64,000 nucleotides of DNA from Anaerolineae bacterium (lineage in GTDB: Bacteria > Chloroflexota > Anaerolineae > Aggregatilineales > Phototrophicaceae), in NCBI GenBank assembly GCA_022843745.1, contig JALHNB010000034.1, positions 1 through 64,000 of the forward strand. The letters run 5' to 3'. Position 1 is the first letter of the stretch. The number at the start of each line of letters is the position of its first letter. Made by a program: the position numbers and the translations under genes. This document shows, in pieces, positions 1 through 9,303 of this stretch. The notes under the pieces were generated by a model, which worked only from the letters and a program-made list of their open reading frames with translations, was not told the DNA's origin and did not search any database.

Positions 1-14
1 TGCTCTTCCGATCT
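1..14. other. Sequencing adapter remnant at contig edge
   Basis: The first 14 bases equal the 3' end of an Illumina TruSeq adapter; the reverse complement begins AGATCGGAAGAGC. They interrupt the reading frame of the adjoining dehydrogenase and are not genomic. The window therefore starts at a contig end that was not fully trimmed. Confidence 0.9.
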
Positions 15-185
15 ATAGGCGATTTCGCGGTCTTCGAGCAGGTCAAAGATACGCCCGACGCGCTCCGGCTGGCTGCCTGTGACGACGAGGGCGCGTTTGC
101 CCAGGCCTGCCGCCAACGCACCGATCTCTTTTAACATGCCCGCGCCTACGATAATCCGAGTTGCCGTCGCAAATTCAAAGCGCAT
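15..185 (-). CDS. Iron-containing alcohol dehydrogenase, N-terminal fragment (cut by contig end)
   Basis: From the ATG at 185 the minus strand reads 57 codons to the adapter boundary. The start MRFEFATATRIIVGAG followed by LVVTGSQPERV is the usual N-terminus of group III Fe-dependent alcohol dehydrogenases. These are NAD(P)-dependent enzymes that interconvert alcohols and aldehydes or ketones. Only the beginning of the Rossmann-like nucleotide-binding domain is present. The metal-binding histidines would lie beyond the contig edge, so the substrate cannot be judged. The gene is truncated by the end of the assembly, not by mutation. Confidence 0.8.
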
Positions 186-240
186 TTTTTTGACCTTTTG
201 GTGTGTAATCGTGACCTGTTTAGAACGCATCTGAATATTC

Positions 241-291
241 ATCCCCTATCCCCCAACCCCTTTCCCCATTGCATGGAGAAAGGGGAGCAAG
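241..291. repeat. CCCCT palindromic element, copy 1
   Basis: A C-rich left arm and GGAGAAAGGGGAGCAA right arm form a hairpin. This is the subfamily with a GC(A)TGGAGA...GGGGAGCAA right half. It lies in the 289-base gene-free stretch 186-474, where nothing else is recognisable. Confidence 0.8.
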
Positions 292-474
292 ATAGTCTTA
301 GGATGTGTGAACGAAGCCATCAATGTCTCATTTGGAAGCCTACAAAGCATCGTAAAGCAAAATTCAGATTGGTTCTTATTGTAGCGCGTTTTGTGGGGGA
401 GGTGAGTGTCGTAATCGCAAGCTGCCAGAAGGTTTTGGTAATAAACCATTCTCACCATCCGGCGCACCGCTGGA

Positions 475-1098
475 TTATTGGGGTTTAATATCATTTTTGC
501 TTACTCGTGATCCCAGCCACCAACTGCCAACCAGGGCTACAAACCCTCCCAAAACAGCAAGAATGATGTGTATTGTCCCGAAGGAAGTCGTTTCTGGTTC
601 ACGGTTTGAGGGAGCAACGAACGAAACATCAACCTCTTCAACGGTCAGTAAAATTCCATCTGGCATTCCAATGTCAGCATGATTTTCATCGCCCATGGAT
701 ACACAAACGCGCCAGGTACCCACTGGAATCGAGATCGTGGCTGTACTGTTATAGCCCATAACCCACATGACGTTATTCAACCACAAATGCCAGTGACGGC
801 TATTCTCATTTCCCGTATAAGAGGACAGATCAAAGTTTTTTGTTTCAACGGCAAAGGCTACCTCTACCCCTGTTGTATCGTTAACAGGTACTGCCGGACC
901 TCGCGCAACTGTCCCTGAAATGGGTGAAACAATCCGAATAGAAGGGGCATCTGGGCCTGTAGGGATTGGGCGATCTGGACGCAGCGTTTTATTACAATCC
1001 TCCAGGATGGTATCAGGATTCAGAGTTGGTGTCTGTGCCAATGCAGGTACAGCCTGGAGACAAAAGAGCAGATAAATAATTCCCAGAAAAATACGCAT
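475..1098 (-). CDS. Secreted protein with C-terminal membrane anchor (DUF4399-like)
   Basis: The protein is 207 residues from the ATG at 1098, which has an AGGT ribosome site; a longer TTG-started reading to 1260 would put residues before the signal peptide. A hydrophobic signal (MRIFLGIIYLLFCLQ) ends near PALAQ. The middle is beta-rich with HWHLWLNN, GTWRVCVSMGDENHAD and a closing strand, resembling the small DUF4399 fold in which histidines bind a ligand; that match is by eye only. Near the end a hydrophobic stretch (HIILAVLGGFVALVGSWW) and a basic tail would anchor it outside the cell. Function unknown. Confidence 0.65.
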   Translation of the reverse strand: MRIFLGIIYLLFCLQAVPALAQTPTLNPDTILEDCNKTLRPDRPIPTGPDAPSIRIVSPISGTVARGPAVPVNDTTGVEVAFAVETKNFDLSSYTGNENSRHWHLWLNNVMWVMGYNSTATISIPVGTWRVCVSMGDENHADIGMPDGILLTVEEVDVSFVAPSNREPETTSFGTIHIILAVLGGFVALVGSWWLGSRVSKNDIKPQ

Positions 1099-1184
1099 AA
1101 AATACCTCGTGACAATCCCCACACCTACAGCAGCGAAGATCAGGCGTATATTCGTGAGCGTGCGCGAGCCTGATGTTTGTCCCA

Positions 1185-1517
1185 TCATAGAAATTCCAGA
1201 CGATTTTGCATTTCTTCGGCTGTATAAACAGCATGATACAGTGTCAGACCTCGGACCCAATCACCAATCAAGTGTCTATCCTGCTGACCAATAATGATTC
1301 CGGCGTGTTCAATTCCGCTGGACGCTAATTGAGCATAATCCGTATCGTGACTACATAAAACAAAGCCCATACGAGCAGCACGTTCCAGATGGCTGGCATC
1401 GTCATCGCCCAACAGACCTAAATCACGCACTGTGACCGCTTCTATACCCCGGCGTTTTAATTGTTCAGCAATGACAACCTGGATATTCTCATCAAGGTAA
1501 AATCGGAGTGCCGCCAT
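1185..1517 (-). CDS. DUF5615 PIN-like protein (toxin-like partner)
   Basis: The 110-residue protein starts MAALRFYLDENIQ and carries VRDLGLLGDDDASHLE and LCSHDTDYAQLA. This spacing of acidic residues (LDEN, D-D, HDTDY) is that of the DUF5615 family, a short PIN-like fold with a probable metal-dependent nuclease site. In many genomes it lies directly after a DUF433 gene, as here, with a 26-base overlap. The pair is thought to act as a toxin-antitoxin-like module; toxicity is inferred, not shown by the sequence. Confidence 0.8.
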   Translation of the reverse strand: MAALRFYLDENIQVVIAEQLKRRGIEAVTVRDLGLLGDDDASHLERAARMGFVLCSHDTDYAQLASSGIEHAGIIIGQQDRHLIGDWVRGLTLYHAVYTAEEMQNRLEFL

Positions 1518-1794
1518 GTGCGATCCAATTGTCTTTTAATTTGCGGGCTTTTTCGATCTGTTCGCGAATATCGGTGTCGATTTCGGCTTTATGTTCGTAG
1601 TAGTAGGCAAGCGCGGCATAAACACCCGATAGCGAAACTGCATAGCCCGCCGCGATTTCGTCCGGCGACTGGTTATGATAGAGGTGCGCCATCACCACAT
1701 CACTCACGCGCAGGCCTGTTCCGGCAATGCAGGGATGTCCGCCGCGCACTTTAGGGTTGGAGCTAATCAGATTGATTGCCAATGTGGTTTCCAT
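1492..1794 (-). CDS. DUF433 antitoxin-like DNA-binding protein
   Basis: A 100-residue protein with the DUF433 hallmarks: SNPKVRGGHPCIAGTGLRV near the N-terminus, then DVVMAHLYHNQSPDEIAAGY, a winged-helix-like segment, and a helical tail rich in Glu and Lys. DUF433 proteins are presumed DNA-binding antitoxins for DUF5615 partners. Its stop overlaps the start of the DUF5615 gene by 26 bases, which implies translational coupling. It would bind its own promoter in the short gap 1795-1879, but no clear operator is visible there. Confidence 0.8.
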   Translation of the reverse strand: METTLAINLISSNPKVRGGHPCIAGTGLRVSDVVMAHLYHNQSPDEIAAGYAVSLSGVYAALAYYYEHKAEIDTDIREQIEKARKLKDNWIAHGGTPILP

Positions 1795-1879
1795 AGAATC
1801 CGCTTTTATAAATTACTGGCCTCAGAAATCACTTTTATTGATTATTAGCCTCATTATATCGAATACTTGAAAAAGATCG

Positions 1880-3715
1880 TCAGGTCTGTGGCAGCGGCGG
1901 TAGAGCGCTCCGTTTGATCGGCAGCGTGAAATAAAAGGTCGCGCCGTTTCCCGCTGTCGATTCGACCCAGATGCGCCCGCGATGGCGTTCGACCACTTTT
2001 TTGGCGATAGTCAGGCCGATGCCCGTGCCGGGGTATTCGTTGCGGTGGTGAAGCCGTTGAAACAACACAAAAATACGTTCCTGATATTCCGGCGCGATGC
2101 CGATGCCGCTGTCGCGGACGCTGAACTGCCACTCCGCGCCTTTTCGTTCCGCGCCGATGTGGATGCGAAGCGGCTGTTCGCTATGGAATTTGATCGCATT
2201 CGCCAGTAGATTCTGGAAAAGCTGCGTCATTTGCACCGGATCGGCCTGAATCTCCGGCAGGGGATCGTGGGTGATAACGGCGCTGCTCTCGGCAATCGAC
2301 ACCGACAAATTCGTCAGCACCCTCTCCAGGACTTCTTCCAGCGGTGTCTGTTGATTCATCTCCTGTTCTGGGGAATCAAGACGCGCAAAGGCCAGCAAAC
2401 CCGTAATCAATTCTTTCATCCGCATCGCGCCATCAACCGCATAGCCGATAAATTCGCGCGTTTCCTCGTTGACCGAATCGGCGTAGCGTTGTTCCAGAAG
2501 CTGTAAATAGCTGACGACCATCCTGAGTGGTTCTTGCAGATCGTGCGAGGCGGCATAGGCAAAGCGCTGAAGCTGCTCGTTGGAATGGCGCAGCAATTTG
2601 GCGTAATGCGCCTGCGATTCGATGAGCGCGATGCGTTCCTGCTCGATCTGGTTACGGCGGGTGACATCGCGAAACACGACTACGGTGCCGACGGGCTTGC
2701 CCTGTGTATCTTTAATCGAGGCGATGCTGTCATTGATAGCAATATCCTTGCCGTCGCGCGAGATCAGGTATTTTGACGGCGTTATCTGAAGCGCTCTTTC
2801 CTGTCCCATAGGGAGTGTGGCATCTTCCTCAATTGTTTTGTAAACGAGGCCGAGCGGCTTACCAACCGCTTCTTTAGCAGGCCAACCGGTAAGCTGCTCG
2901 GTGATCCTGTTCATAAAGGCGACATTTCCCACAATATCCGCCGCGATGACCGCATCGCCCATGCTGGATAACACGCCGCGCAGCCATTCCTGCTGGACAG
3001 AAACTTCTTGTGTCTGGTGCTGTGCAAACAGCAGGGTTTGGGTATAGGCCTGGGAAAGCCGAATAAGCTGCTGGCGCGTGGACAAGGCCAGCGATGCGCC
3101 GACGATCAGACCGCCGATAATAACGCTGATGATGACAAATTGTGAAGTTTGCTGGGTAACACGAATCCGCTCACTGCGCAAAAATTCTTCGGTATCCACA
3201 AAATCGGCAAGCTGCGTCCGAATGCTATCCATTTGCTGTTTACCGACAAGTTGCGCTGCCGAGTCATTTGCACCATCGCCGCTGTCTCTTGCCGTCAGCA
3301 TGTCGGTTGCAAACTGCTGCCAATCCATGATGTCCGTACGCAGAATCGTCAGGTTTTCCTGCTGCGATTGGTTATCAGACACCAGATTTTGTAAAACCTG
3401 AAAATTTGCGTCAAAGGTCGCTTCTGCCTGTTGATAGGGTTCGAGAAACAGCGCGTCATCGGTGAGGAGGTAGCCACGCAGCCCGGTTTCCATATCGACC
3501 AGCAGATTCAGGACAATCGACGATTGGGTGATAACGTTATTGCTGTGTTCGACCCGCTGTGTCGTCGCCAGCACACTGCTCAACTGCCACAAAAACAGGA
3601 CGATCACGAGCAGCATAAGCAGCACGGGATAGGCCACCGAGCGAACGAGCGTGTTGCGAAATATTCTGCGGGCGAGTGGGTGATTTGCCAGGATTTCTTC
3701 GATGCTTCCAGTCAT
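1880..3715 (-). CDS. Membrane sensor histidine kinase (CHASE3-PAS-HisKA-HATPase)
   Basis: The 611-residue protein has a transmembrane helix near 27-47, an extracytoplasmic helical domain with METGLRGYLLT typical of CHASE3, and a second helix near 195-215. A PAS domain (about 245-360) contains MNRITEQLTGW and ends in GTVVVFRDVTRR. The phosphorylation box reads ASHDLQEPLRMV. The ATP-binding domain shows NLLANAIKF (N), DSGIGIAP (G1), FVLFQRLH (F) and GTGIGLTIAKK (G2). The H-box with DLQEPLR is usual for phytochrome-like kinases. No response regulator gene is adjacent, so the partner lies elsewhere. Start ATG has an AAAGGT site. The signal sensed is unknown. Confidence 0.93.
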   Translation of the reverse strand: MTGSIEEILANHPLARRIFRNTLVRSVAYPVLLMLLVIVLFLWQLSSVLATTQRVEHSNNVITQSSIVLNLLVDMETGLRGYLLTDDALFLEPYQQAEATFDANFQVLQNLVSDNQSQQENLTILRTDIMDWQQFATDMLTARDSGDGANDSAAQLVGKQQMDSIRTQLADFVDTEEFLRSERIRVTQQTSQFVIISVIIGGLIVGASLALSTRQQLIRLSQAYTQTLLFAQHQTQEVSVQQEWLRGVLSSMGDAVIAADIVGNVAFMNRITEQLTGWPAKEAVGKPLGLVYKTIEEDATLPMGQERALQITPSKYLISRDGKDIAINDSIASIKDTQGKPVGTVVVFRDVTRRNQIEQERIALIESQAHYAKLLRHSNEQLQRFAYAASHDLQEPLRMVVSYLQLLEQRYADSVNEETREFIGYAVDGAMRMKELITGLLAFARLDSPEQEMNQQTPLEEVLERVLTNLSVSIAESSAVITHDPLPEIQADPVQMTQLFQNLLANAIKFHSEQPLRIHIGAERKGAEWQFSVRDSGIGIAPEYQERIFVLFQRLHHRNEYPGTGIGLTIAKKVVERHRGRIWVESTAGNGATFYFTLPIKRSALPPLPQT

Positions 3716-3822
3716 AGATTACCTTTGTTTCGGCGCAGCGTAATAGCCGAATGCTGCGCCTGCTGGCTTTTACGTTGGGAGTTTGCCAATCGCGGGTTTA
3801 CCTTGATCGCTAGTTACTATTC

Positions 3823-3857
3823 AAACCCCTTCTCCCCTGAGTTCGGGGAGGTTTAGG
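3823..3857. repeat. CCCCT palindromic element, copy 2 (short)
   Basis: AAACCCCTTCTCCCC is followed by TTCGGGGAGGTTTAGGG, a short hairpin-forming member of the family. It lies with copy 3 in the 338-base gene-free stretch 3716-4053; nothing else is visible there. Confidence 0.65.
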
Positions 3858-3862
3858 GTCTT

Positions 3863-3930
3863 CCAAGGATAGGTATTTCATGCAACCCCTCACCCCCGAC
3901 CCCTCTCCCACAAGGGGCGAGGGAGAAAAA
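3863..3930. repeat. CCCCT palindromic element, copy 3 (extended unit)
   Basis: The unit begins with AAGGATAGGTATTTCATGCA and continues into the CCCCTCACCCCC...CTCTCCCACAAGGGGCGAGGG hairpin. Almost the same unit, including the left flank, occurs at 56568-56640. This shows that the repeated unit is longer than the hairpin. Confidence 0.85.
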
Positions 3931-4053
3931 CAGACACCTTGAGATGAGAAACAGCGTCAAAAACTAAAAACCTACCCCTGAAAGAAGGTTAGCGTGGATC
4001 AAAAAGGTCAAATCTCGAACTAGCAAACAAAGCAGGTCTATTTTACCGAAAAT

Positions 4054-6258
4054 CTAGCGATTCAGCGCCATGAGTTCGCGGTTGGCGGCGGCGAGGCGTT
4101 CGGCGATGACTGCCAGCATCAGTTCGTTGAATGCAATCGCCAGTTCGGGGTCTTTGGCTTTCATCTCCGCCACAGCCTTCTGCGTGAGGCGATACGCCAT
4201 GACGTTGGTATCGGCCACAACCGAAGCGGTACGGGGAGCATCGAGATAAAATCCCAATTCGCCAATAAAAGTACCCATATTGTGCGCCTGCACCCTCACA
4301 GGTTTACCATCTGGCATCTCCAGAAAAACGGATACATGTCCGGCTTCAATGAAGTACAAATCCGGCGACGGATCATCCTGGTGCAGCAAATATTCACCTT
4401 TTGCCCGCTGAACAACCTCAAGATAAGACCTGAGCTTATCGGTGTTCGCTTTCGCAAAACCAAGCTCAAAAAGCTGATTGCGGATGTTCGCGATGGCGAT
4501 CCGCATGGTGATCTCATGCTTTTCGAGCATCTGGTCTTCGCACCACTCCATGCCATGATCCAAATCCTCAAAAAATCGAACCGCTTCACCCATTTCCAGC
4601 CCATTGCGCGCCATTTGATGCTTTGTAGATTCTGCCACATGCGTAAAAACCAGCGTAAAACCGTGACTCTCCGCCAGATATTGCAGCTTGGTGAAGCCGA
4701 AAACGGCGGATGAATCCAGCCCGGTTACACGGCGGAAGTCAAGTATCAGGAATGCCAGATTTTGGTCTTCGGGGATGCTCTGTTGATTACGAATCTGTTC
4801 CAACACCTTATTGGCTGTGCCAAAAAAGATAAACCCACGCAGTTCTAAAACCAGAATGCGCGTACCCATCTGTAGCAATTCGCGCTGATGATGGGCGCTG
4901 CGGATGACCTTGCTGCTGACTTCTGAGCCGGACAGCACATGATGAAAAATATTGGTGCGGCTGTAATTGACGACGAACTTAATCACCGTCAGAACCAGAC
5001 CCAGGCTGACACCCACCAGAAAATCCGACAGCGCGATGACGACGGTCATCAACACGACGACGCCGTAGTCCAGCGGTTCGAGTTTTTTGCGGCCTTCGAA
5101 CAACCATTCGTCCCAGAATTCGAGTCCCATAAACAGCAGGATGCCGCCGAGCATGGCTTTGGGGATATAGGCGAAAAGGGAAAGGCCAGCAAAGAGCATG
5201 ATGAGGATAATCGCGCCGGAAATGATGCCCGCGATACGACCACGCGCACCGACACGATGATTGAGGACGGTATAGCTGAGGTCTTGAAAGGCGATCAGAC
5301 CGCCGCCCAAACCCGTCAGAAGATTAGTGATCCCGGCGGTTCGCAGTTCGTGATTCAGGTCGATGTCTTTGCGGAGGGACAGTTCCAGACCAGAAATATC
5401 CAGTAGCAGGGTGACGGCGCTCACCAGCAAAATGATGGCAATATTTGCGGCCTGACCCAAAATCGCACGCCAATCGGCCTGAGCGATTTCGCCAAGCGGC
5501 AAAGGATGCCAGACAGCATCGCTGCCCATCTGACCGAGTACCAGACCACGCTCGGCGGCCTGCTCAAAGGATGTGCCGCTGAAAAGCAAGAACAGGATGA
5601 ACAAAATTTGTGCGCCGATGAGGACAACGGGCATGACCAGAAAATGGTCAATCTCGCGGATAGCGAAAAACAGCACCAAGCCGAAAATTACACCTGGCAG
5701 CCAGATGATGAGTTGGTCAGGCTGGAACAGGGAAGAGAGGCTTTCGAAATCGAGTGAAAAATTGACCATTGATTCAATCGAGCCGTAGACGAGCAGCCAG
5801 CCCGTACCCGCCAGAAAACCGCCGATGACCGGGAAGGGGATGTAACGCATCAACCCGCCGAGGCCGAACGTCCCCATGAGGAACAGAAATGCGGCGGCGA
5901 GCAGGGTGGTGACGAAGATGAGGGCGATGGCGGTTGGGAAAAGCTGCGGCCCCGCGCTCATCGCGCCGATCATCGAGGCGATGGCGACGGCGAACAGCGC
6001 CGAGGGGTTATCCTGAATGCCGGATATGCAGCCTTCGATGGACGAAAAAACGGCGAGGAAAATGATGCTCACCGCCGAGGTGATGAGCACCATCGCGATG
6101 CCACGCGGGAGATAAGTTTCCAATGGGCCGGAGAAGATGAGGCTGGCGAGCGAAAGCGAAAAAACGACTTCGGTGAAGCCGAGTACCAGCCCCGCCGACA
6201 GATTCGATGTCCAGTTTTGCAGGCGAGAAGGCTGTGCGGCGATGGTTGTCTGTGTCAA
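4054..6258 (-). CDS. SulP/SLC26-type anion transporter with STAS and cyclic-nucleotide-binding domains
   Basis: The 734-residue protein has a SulP membrane region (about 15-430) of around a dozen hydrophobic helices, including IQDNPSALFAVAIASMIGAM. A STAS domain (about 460-560) carries LAFLILDFRRVTGLDSSAVF, with the buried Asp and Ser of that fold. A C-terminal Crp-like cNMP-binding domain (about 600-715) contains GTFIGELGFYLDAPRTASVV, the phosphate-binding cassette. SulP proteins move anions such as sulfate or bicarbonate, or act as sensors; the cNMP module suggests nucleotide-gated transport. Start is TTG at 6258 with an AGGA site about 10 bases upstream. Substrate not deducible. Flanking genes are unrelated. 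Confidence 0.92.
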   Translation of the reverse strand: MTQTTIAAQPSRLQNWTSNLSAGLVLGFTEVVFSLSLASLIFSGPLETYLPRGIAMVLITSAVSIIFLAVFSSIEGCISGIQDNPSALFAVAIASMIGAMSAGPQLFPTAIALIFVTTLLAAAFLFLMGTFGLGGLMRYIPFPVIGGFLAGTGWLLVYGSIESMVNFSLDFESLSSLFQPDQLIIWLPGVIFGLVLFFAIREIDHFLVMPVVLIGAQILFILFLLFSGTSFEQAAERGLVLGQMGSDAVWHPLPLGEIAQADWRAILGQAANIAIILLVSAVTLLLDISGLELSLRKDIDLNHELRTAGITNLLTGLGGGLIAFQDLSYTVLNHRVGARGRIAGIISGAIILIMLFAGLSLFAYIPKAMLGGILLFMGLEFWDEWLFEGRKKLEPLDYGVVVLMTVVIALSDFLVGVSLGLVLTVIKFVVNYSRTNIFHHVLSGSEVSSKVIRSAHHQRELLQMGTRILVLELRGFIFFGTANKVLEQIRNQQSIPEDQNLAFLILDFRRVTGLDSSAVFGFTKLQYLAESHGFTLVFTHVAESTKHQMARNGLEMGEAVRFFEDLDHGMEWCEDQMLEKHEITMRIAIANIRNQLFELGFAKANTDKLRSYLEVVQRAKGEYLLHQDDPSPDLYFIEAGHVSVFLEMPDGKPVRVQAHNMGTFIGELGFYLDAPRTASVVADTNVMAYRLTQKAVAEMKAKDPELAIAFNELMLAVIAERLAAANRELMALNR

Positions 6259-6312
6259 TTCAACGGCTTCCTGAGTCGATTAGGATAATATCCAAGTTTA
6301 CCCAAAGTCGGC

Positions 6313-8991
6313 TCACGGCGCATCGACTATGAAACTATCCCAGCGACTCCACGCTCCCCAACCACCATTCGTTCGGTTCGCACGGACACGCCAGCAGTAG
6401 AGGCCGTCGCTATAGGAACGAGTAAATGACGTGTCGTTTACCACTGTTTCGAACTCGTTGTTAATCTGTAGCTGATAATTCGCTGTTGGGCGCACTGGAT
6501 TCCAGGTCAGCGAAAATGTTGATTCGTCATAGTGGTTGCGGGAGGGCGCTGCGCGGTCAGGCGCTTCGATGGTGAAGTGATGCGGCTGCGTCCAGGGTGA
6601 CTGGTGTCCGGCAGCATCAATCCCGCGCACCCGCCAGAACCATTCGCCCTCTTTGAGTGGTGCGCAGGGTGTAAAACGATTCGCGCTGCCCTCATAGATC
6701 AGCACATCCGGCGGATTAGTCAACCCTAACTGCACCTCGTAACGCCGCGCACCCGGAAGCGGCTCCCATCGGAACTGAGGGCGCAGATTCTCGACGACGC
6801 TGCCATCCCCAGGCGACAGACCCGTGAGGAGCGAATTCCAGCGGACGAAACTGACATCATCGACCAACATATCGTAGGGGTCTGCGGCCAGATTTGCGTC
6901 GAGTTGAAAGGCGGCAGCGAGATGATCCTGTTCATCGGTATCTTCAGGCAAAATCGGCGCAATTGTCAGGAGATGTTCTGTGCCGTCGATGCTAAAATTC
7001 CGATACTCAACCATATCATTTACAATCGCGCCTTCCAGCCGAAACGTGTGCCAGTTATCAACGCTTTCACTCAAATCTCCGGTGAGACAGGCGCCAATGG
7101 GTGCGGGAAGTGGAAGCCAATCGCTGCCGTCCCAATAGCGCCATTGTTCCCCGCTGCTGCCTGCATCGGACTGCACATTTTCCCACTGCATGGCGTATTC
7201 GTAACGTTTACCCAAACGCCAGGACGACATGCTGAATTCCAGCGCTTGAACCGTTGAAGGGCTACCTTGATTATTGCAGGTGGTGGGCGAAAATTTGAAG
7301 TTCATATCCAATGTAAACATGGCGGCGTTAAGCTCTGGTCTCAAATTGACGTAGCAATGCAGGCGACCATAACTTTCACCACCGGATTCAATCGAACAGC
7401 GTAGAGCCTGGTTGTCGCCAGAGGGAGTCGGCGGTGTCTCATTGGCTTTCGTCCAGCGCGGGTCGAATTCGTCACAGAACACGCCCCAGCGAACAACTTC
7501 ATTTTCCAGGTTGTCGGTTGTCGATAATGGTGAGGTGCTTGGTCCCAGGCTGCAACTGACCTGCGCTTCCTGGTGGGCAAGCTGAACTTCGGGATCGTGA
7601 TAAAAATACTTCCAGATAAACCCGGTGCGGTGTTCGGCAATCGCCAACAACGTATAGGCCTGCGCCAGAGCGCTGTAGAGACAGCTTGCATCGCCATATT
7701 GGGGATTGCTGCGCAAAGCCATCAGGCTATCTTTAAAGCCGTAAGTCGCATTATAAAGCTGGCGAAAACCAGACATATGTCGCAGCGCTGCGACGGCTTC
7801 GTCGGCATAATTGTTGGCGGTATCGGGGGCATAAGACGTAATGAGGGCTAAAGCGGCGGCGTGCGGCGTGACCAGCCCTGGGTGCTGCTCCGGTGGGTCT
7901 GGATTGGTCGGCGCGAGAGGGGGCGCGCCCTGGTGCAGATAATCCGGTGGGGTAGAGCCGCCGCACAGATCGTAGGCATCTGACAATCCCCATACGCTGT
8001 AATTTTCGTCAGTTGCATAGGCCATTTGCGCGTGAATTGCTGGCGCTATTGTTCCGGCAAGATAGTCACTTTCGATTTCGCGCAGAAAGAGGGCGGGTGC
8101 CAGATAGGTGAACAGAGACCCATCCCAGGCGACTCGGTTCACCATGATTTCATCACCGCCACCGGGTGTACCGGGGTCATAAGTCGCGGATGGTTTGGCA
8201 AGCACGTCAATACTGGCCTGAAATTCCTGTGTGGATAAATCGCCATTTGCCCGTGCGACGAAATTGATGAGGCGATTTTCGTTTGAATAATAATCCGCCG
8301 GGCCGCCGAGCATCGGGTCTGAAATATCGCCGAGCTGAAATTGATCCGTTGTGTCGTTATACCACAGTGTAAAATCCATGTCGTTCAAAATATCGCTGGA
8401 AATTTTCACCAGCGTAAGTTCACCACCCGTTTCCGTCCGGTGGCTGTTCAGCCGCGCCCACTCGCGAATGGTCATCAACGAGGCCGCCAGAAAAGCGTTG
8501 TCGATTGAAGGGATTTCGTGATTGTCGTCTGTTGTGGAGCTACCACCTACTCGCGGTGGATTCTGGTTAATCCAATATCCTCTAAAAAATACGCTGTTCT
8601 GGAACGCATTTGGCCCGGCATTCGGATCGGGTGGTTGCGAACCATCCTGCCAGCGGCGCAATTGGCCTAAAACGGCAGCGAGTTCGTTATCGACAGCGTT
8701 GAGCGAGGGACTCCATGACTTGCGCATCTCATAAGCGCCAATATAAGACAGCATATACAGGCCAATCTCGGTAGGATTGGCATAATCGCCATTTGGAAAT
8801 TGACTCGAGCGCCAACTCCAGGGCAGATGATTGTCTGTCGCCCAGTTGGAGCGCAAGTAGTTCCAGGTTTTTTGTGCAACGGCATCCAGGAAAACCTCCT
8901 GGTTTGGGGGCAGCGGTGAGGCGTGAGTGGTGGGTTGTATCGCACAAAGAAGCACAAACAGGAAGGTACTCAGAATTCCAAAGCGCTTCAT
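6313..8991 (-). CDS. Secreted DUF3131/glycoamylase-like protein with FN3-type C-terminus
   Basis: The 892-residue protein starts with a signal peptide ending near THASP. Residues about 35-470 form an (alpha/alpha) toroid-like region with NPTEIGLYMLSYIGAYEM, DNHEIPSIDNAFLAASLM and YSNENRLINFVARANGD, the order of motifs in DUF3131 and related glucoamylase-like proteins. The middle (about 490-740) is beta-rich, like a lectin/laminin-G-like sandwich. The end has two FN3-like repeats with WFWRVRGIDAAG and YCWRVRANRTNGG. This repeat type recurs in the genes at 31647 and 44969. Role: probably extracellular polysaccharide binding or cleavage; no catalytic pair can be assigned with certainty. Confidence 0.8.
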   Translation of the reverse strand: MKRFGILSTFLFVLLCAIQPTTHASPLPPNQEVFLDAVAQKTWNYLRSNWATDNHLPWSWRSSQFPNGDYANPTEIGLYMLSYIGAYEMRKSWSPSLNAVDNELAAVLGQLRRWQDGSQPPDPNAGPNAFQNSVFFRGYWINQNPPRVGGSSTTDDNHEIPSIDNAFLAASLMTIREWARLNSHRTETGGELTLVKISSDILNDMDFTLWYNDTTDQFQLGDISDPMLGGPADYYSNENRLINFVARANGDLSTQEFQASIDVLAKPSATYDPGTPGGGDEIMVNRVAWDGSLFTYLAPALFLREIESDYLAGTIAPAIHAQMAYATDENYSVWGLSDAYDLCGGSTPPDYLHQGAPPLAPTNPDPPEQHPGLVTPHAAALALITSYAPDTANNYADEAVAALRHMSGFRQLYNATYGFKDSLMALRSNPQYGDASCLYSALAQAYTLLAIAEHRTGFIWKYFYHDPEVQLAHQEAQVSCSLGPSTSPLSTTDNLENEVVRWGVFCDEFDPRWTKANETPPTPSGDNQALRCSIESGGESYGRLHCYVNLRPELNAAMFTLDMNFKFSPTTCNNQGSPSTVQALEFSMSSWRLGKRYEYAMQWENVQSDAGSSGEQWRYWDGSDWLPLPAPIGACLTGDLSESVDNWHTFRLEGAIVNDMVEYRNFSIDGTEHLLTIAPILPEDTDEQDHLAAAFQLDANLAADPYDMLVDDVSFVRWNSLLTGLSPGDGSVVENLRPQFRWEPLPGARRYEVQLGLTNPPDVLIYEGSANRFTPCAPLKEGEWFWRVRGIDAAGHQSPWTQPHHFTIEAPDRAAPSRNHYDESTFSLTWNPVRPTANYQLQINNEFETVVNDTSFTRSYSDGLYCWRVRANRTNGGWGAWSRWDSFIVDAP

Positions 8992-9255
8992 GATATTTTC
9001 TCAAAAATCATAACTTCTTGTTATATAAAGGATAGCACAATTCATACCAGCTAAAAAATAGCCGCTGATTTTGTCATGGTTAGCCTGACGGCGCTCATTC
9101 CTCAGTGGATATACTCTCCGGTAGATCAATATCACTGTTTTCTCATGACGTAATAATTTGTCATTTGAAAGCGGGTGATGTATGCTCAAATCGCGCTGGC
9201 CGATGTGGATGAATATCCAGGCCCTCCATTGCTGCAATTCACCTGCATAACGGTT

Positions 9256-9266
9256 ACACGCGATAC
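9256..9266. promoter_or_regulatory. ACACGCGATAC motif upstream of importer A
   Basis: The 11-mer ACACGCGATAC lies 38 bases before the ATG of the importer A binding protein and recurs exactly at 28592-28602 between lacI and the divergent phyH gene. Sharing between two sugar-importer control regions suggests a common LacI-type operator half-site. The rest of the gene-free stretch 8992-9303 shows no clear promoter. Confidence 0.4.
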
Positions 9267-9303
9267 TTATCCTGTGGTTTATGTTATTTGAGGAGAATCT
9301 GTC

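Noticed and set aside
198-488. A 96-codon plus-strand frame in the first gap.
   Set aside because: It runs through the CCCCT hairpin and has no ribosome site or recognisable domain.
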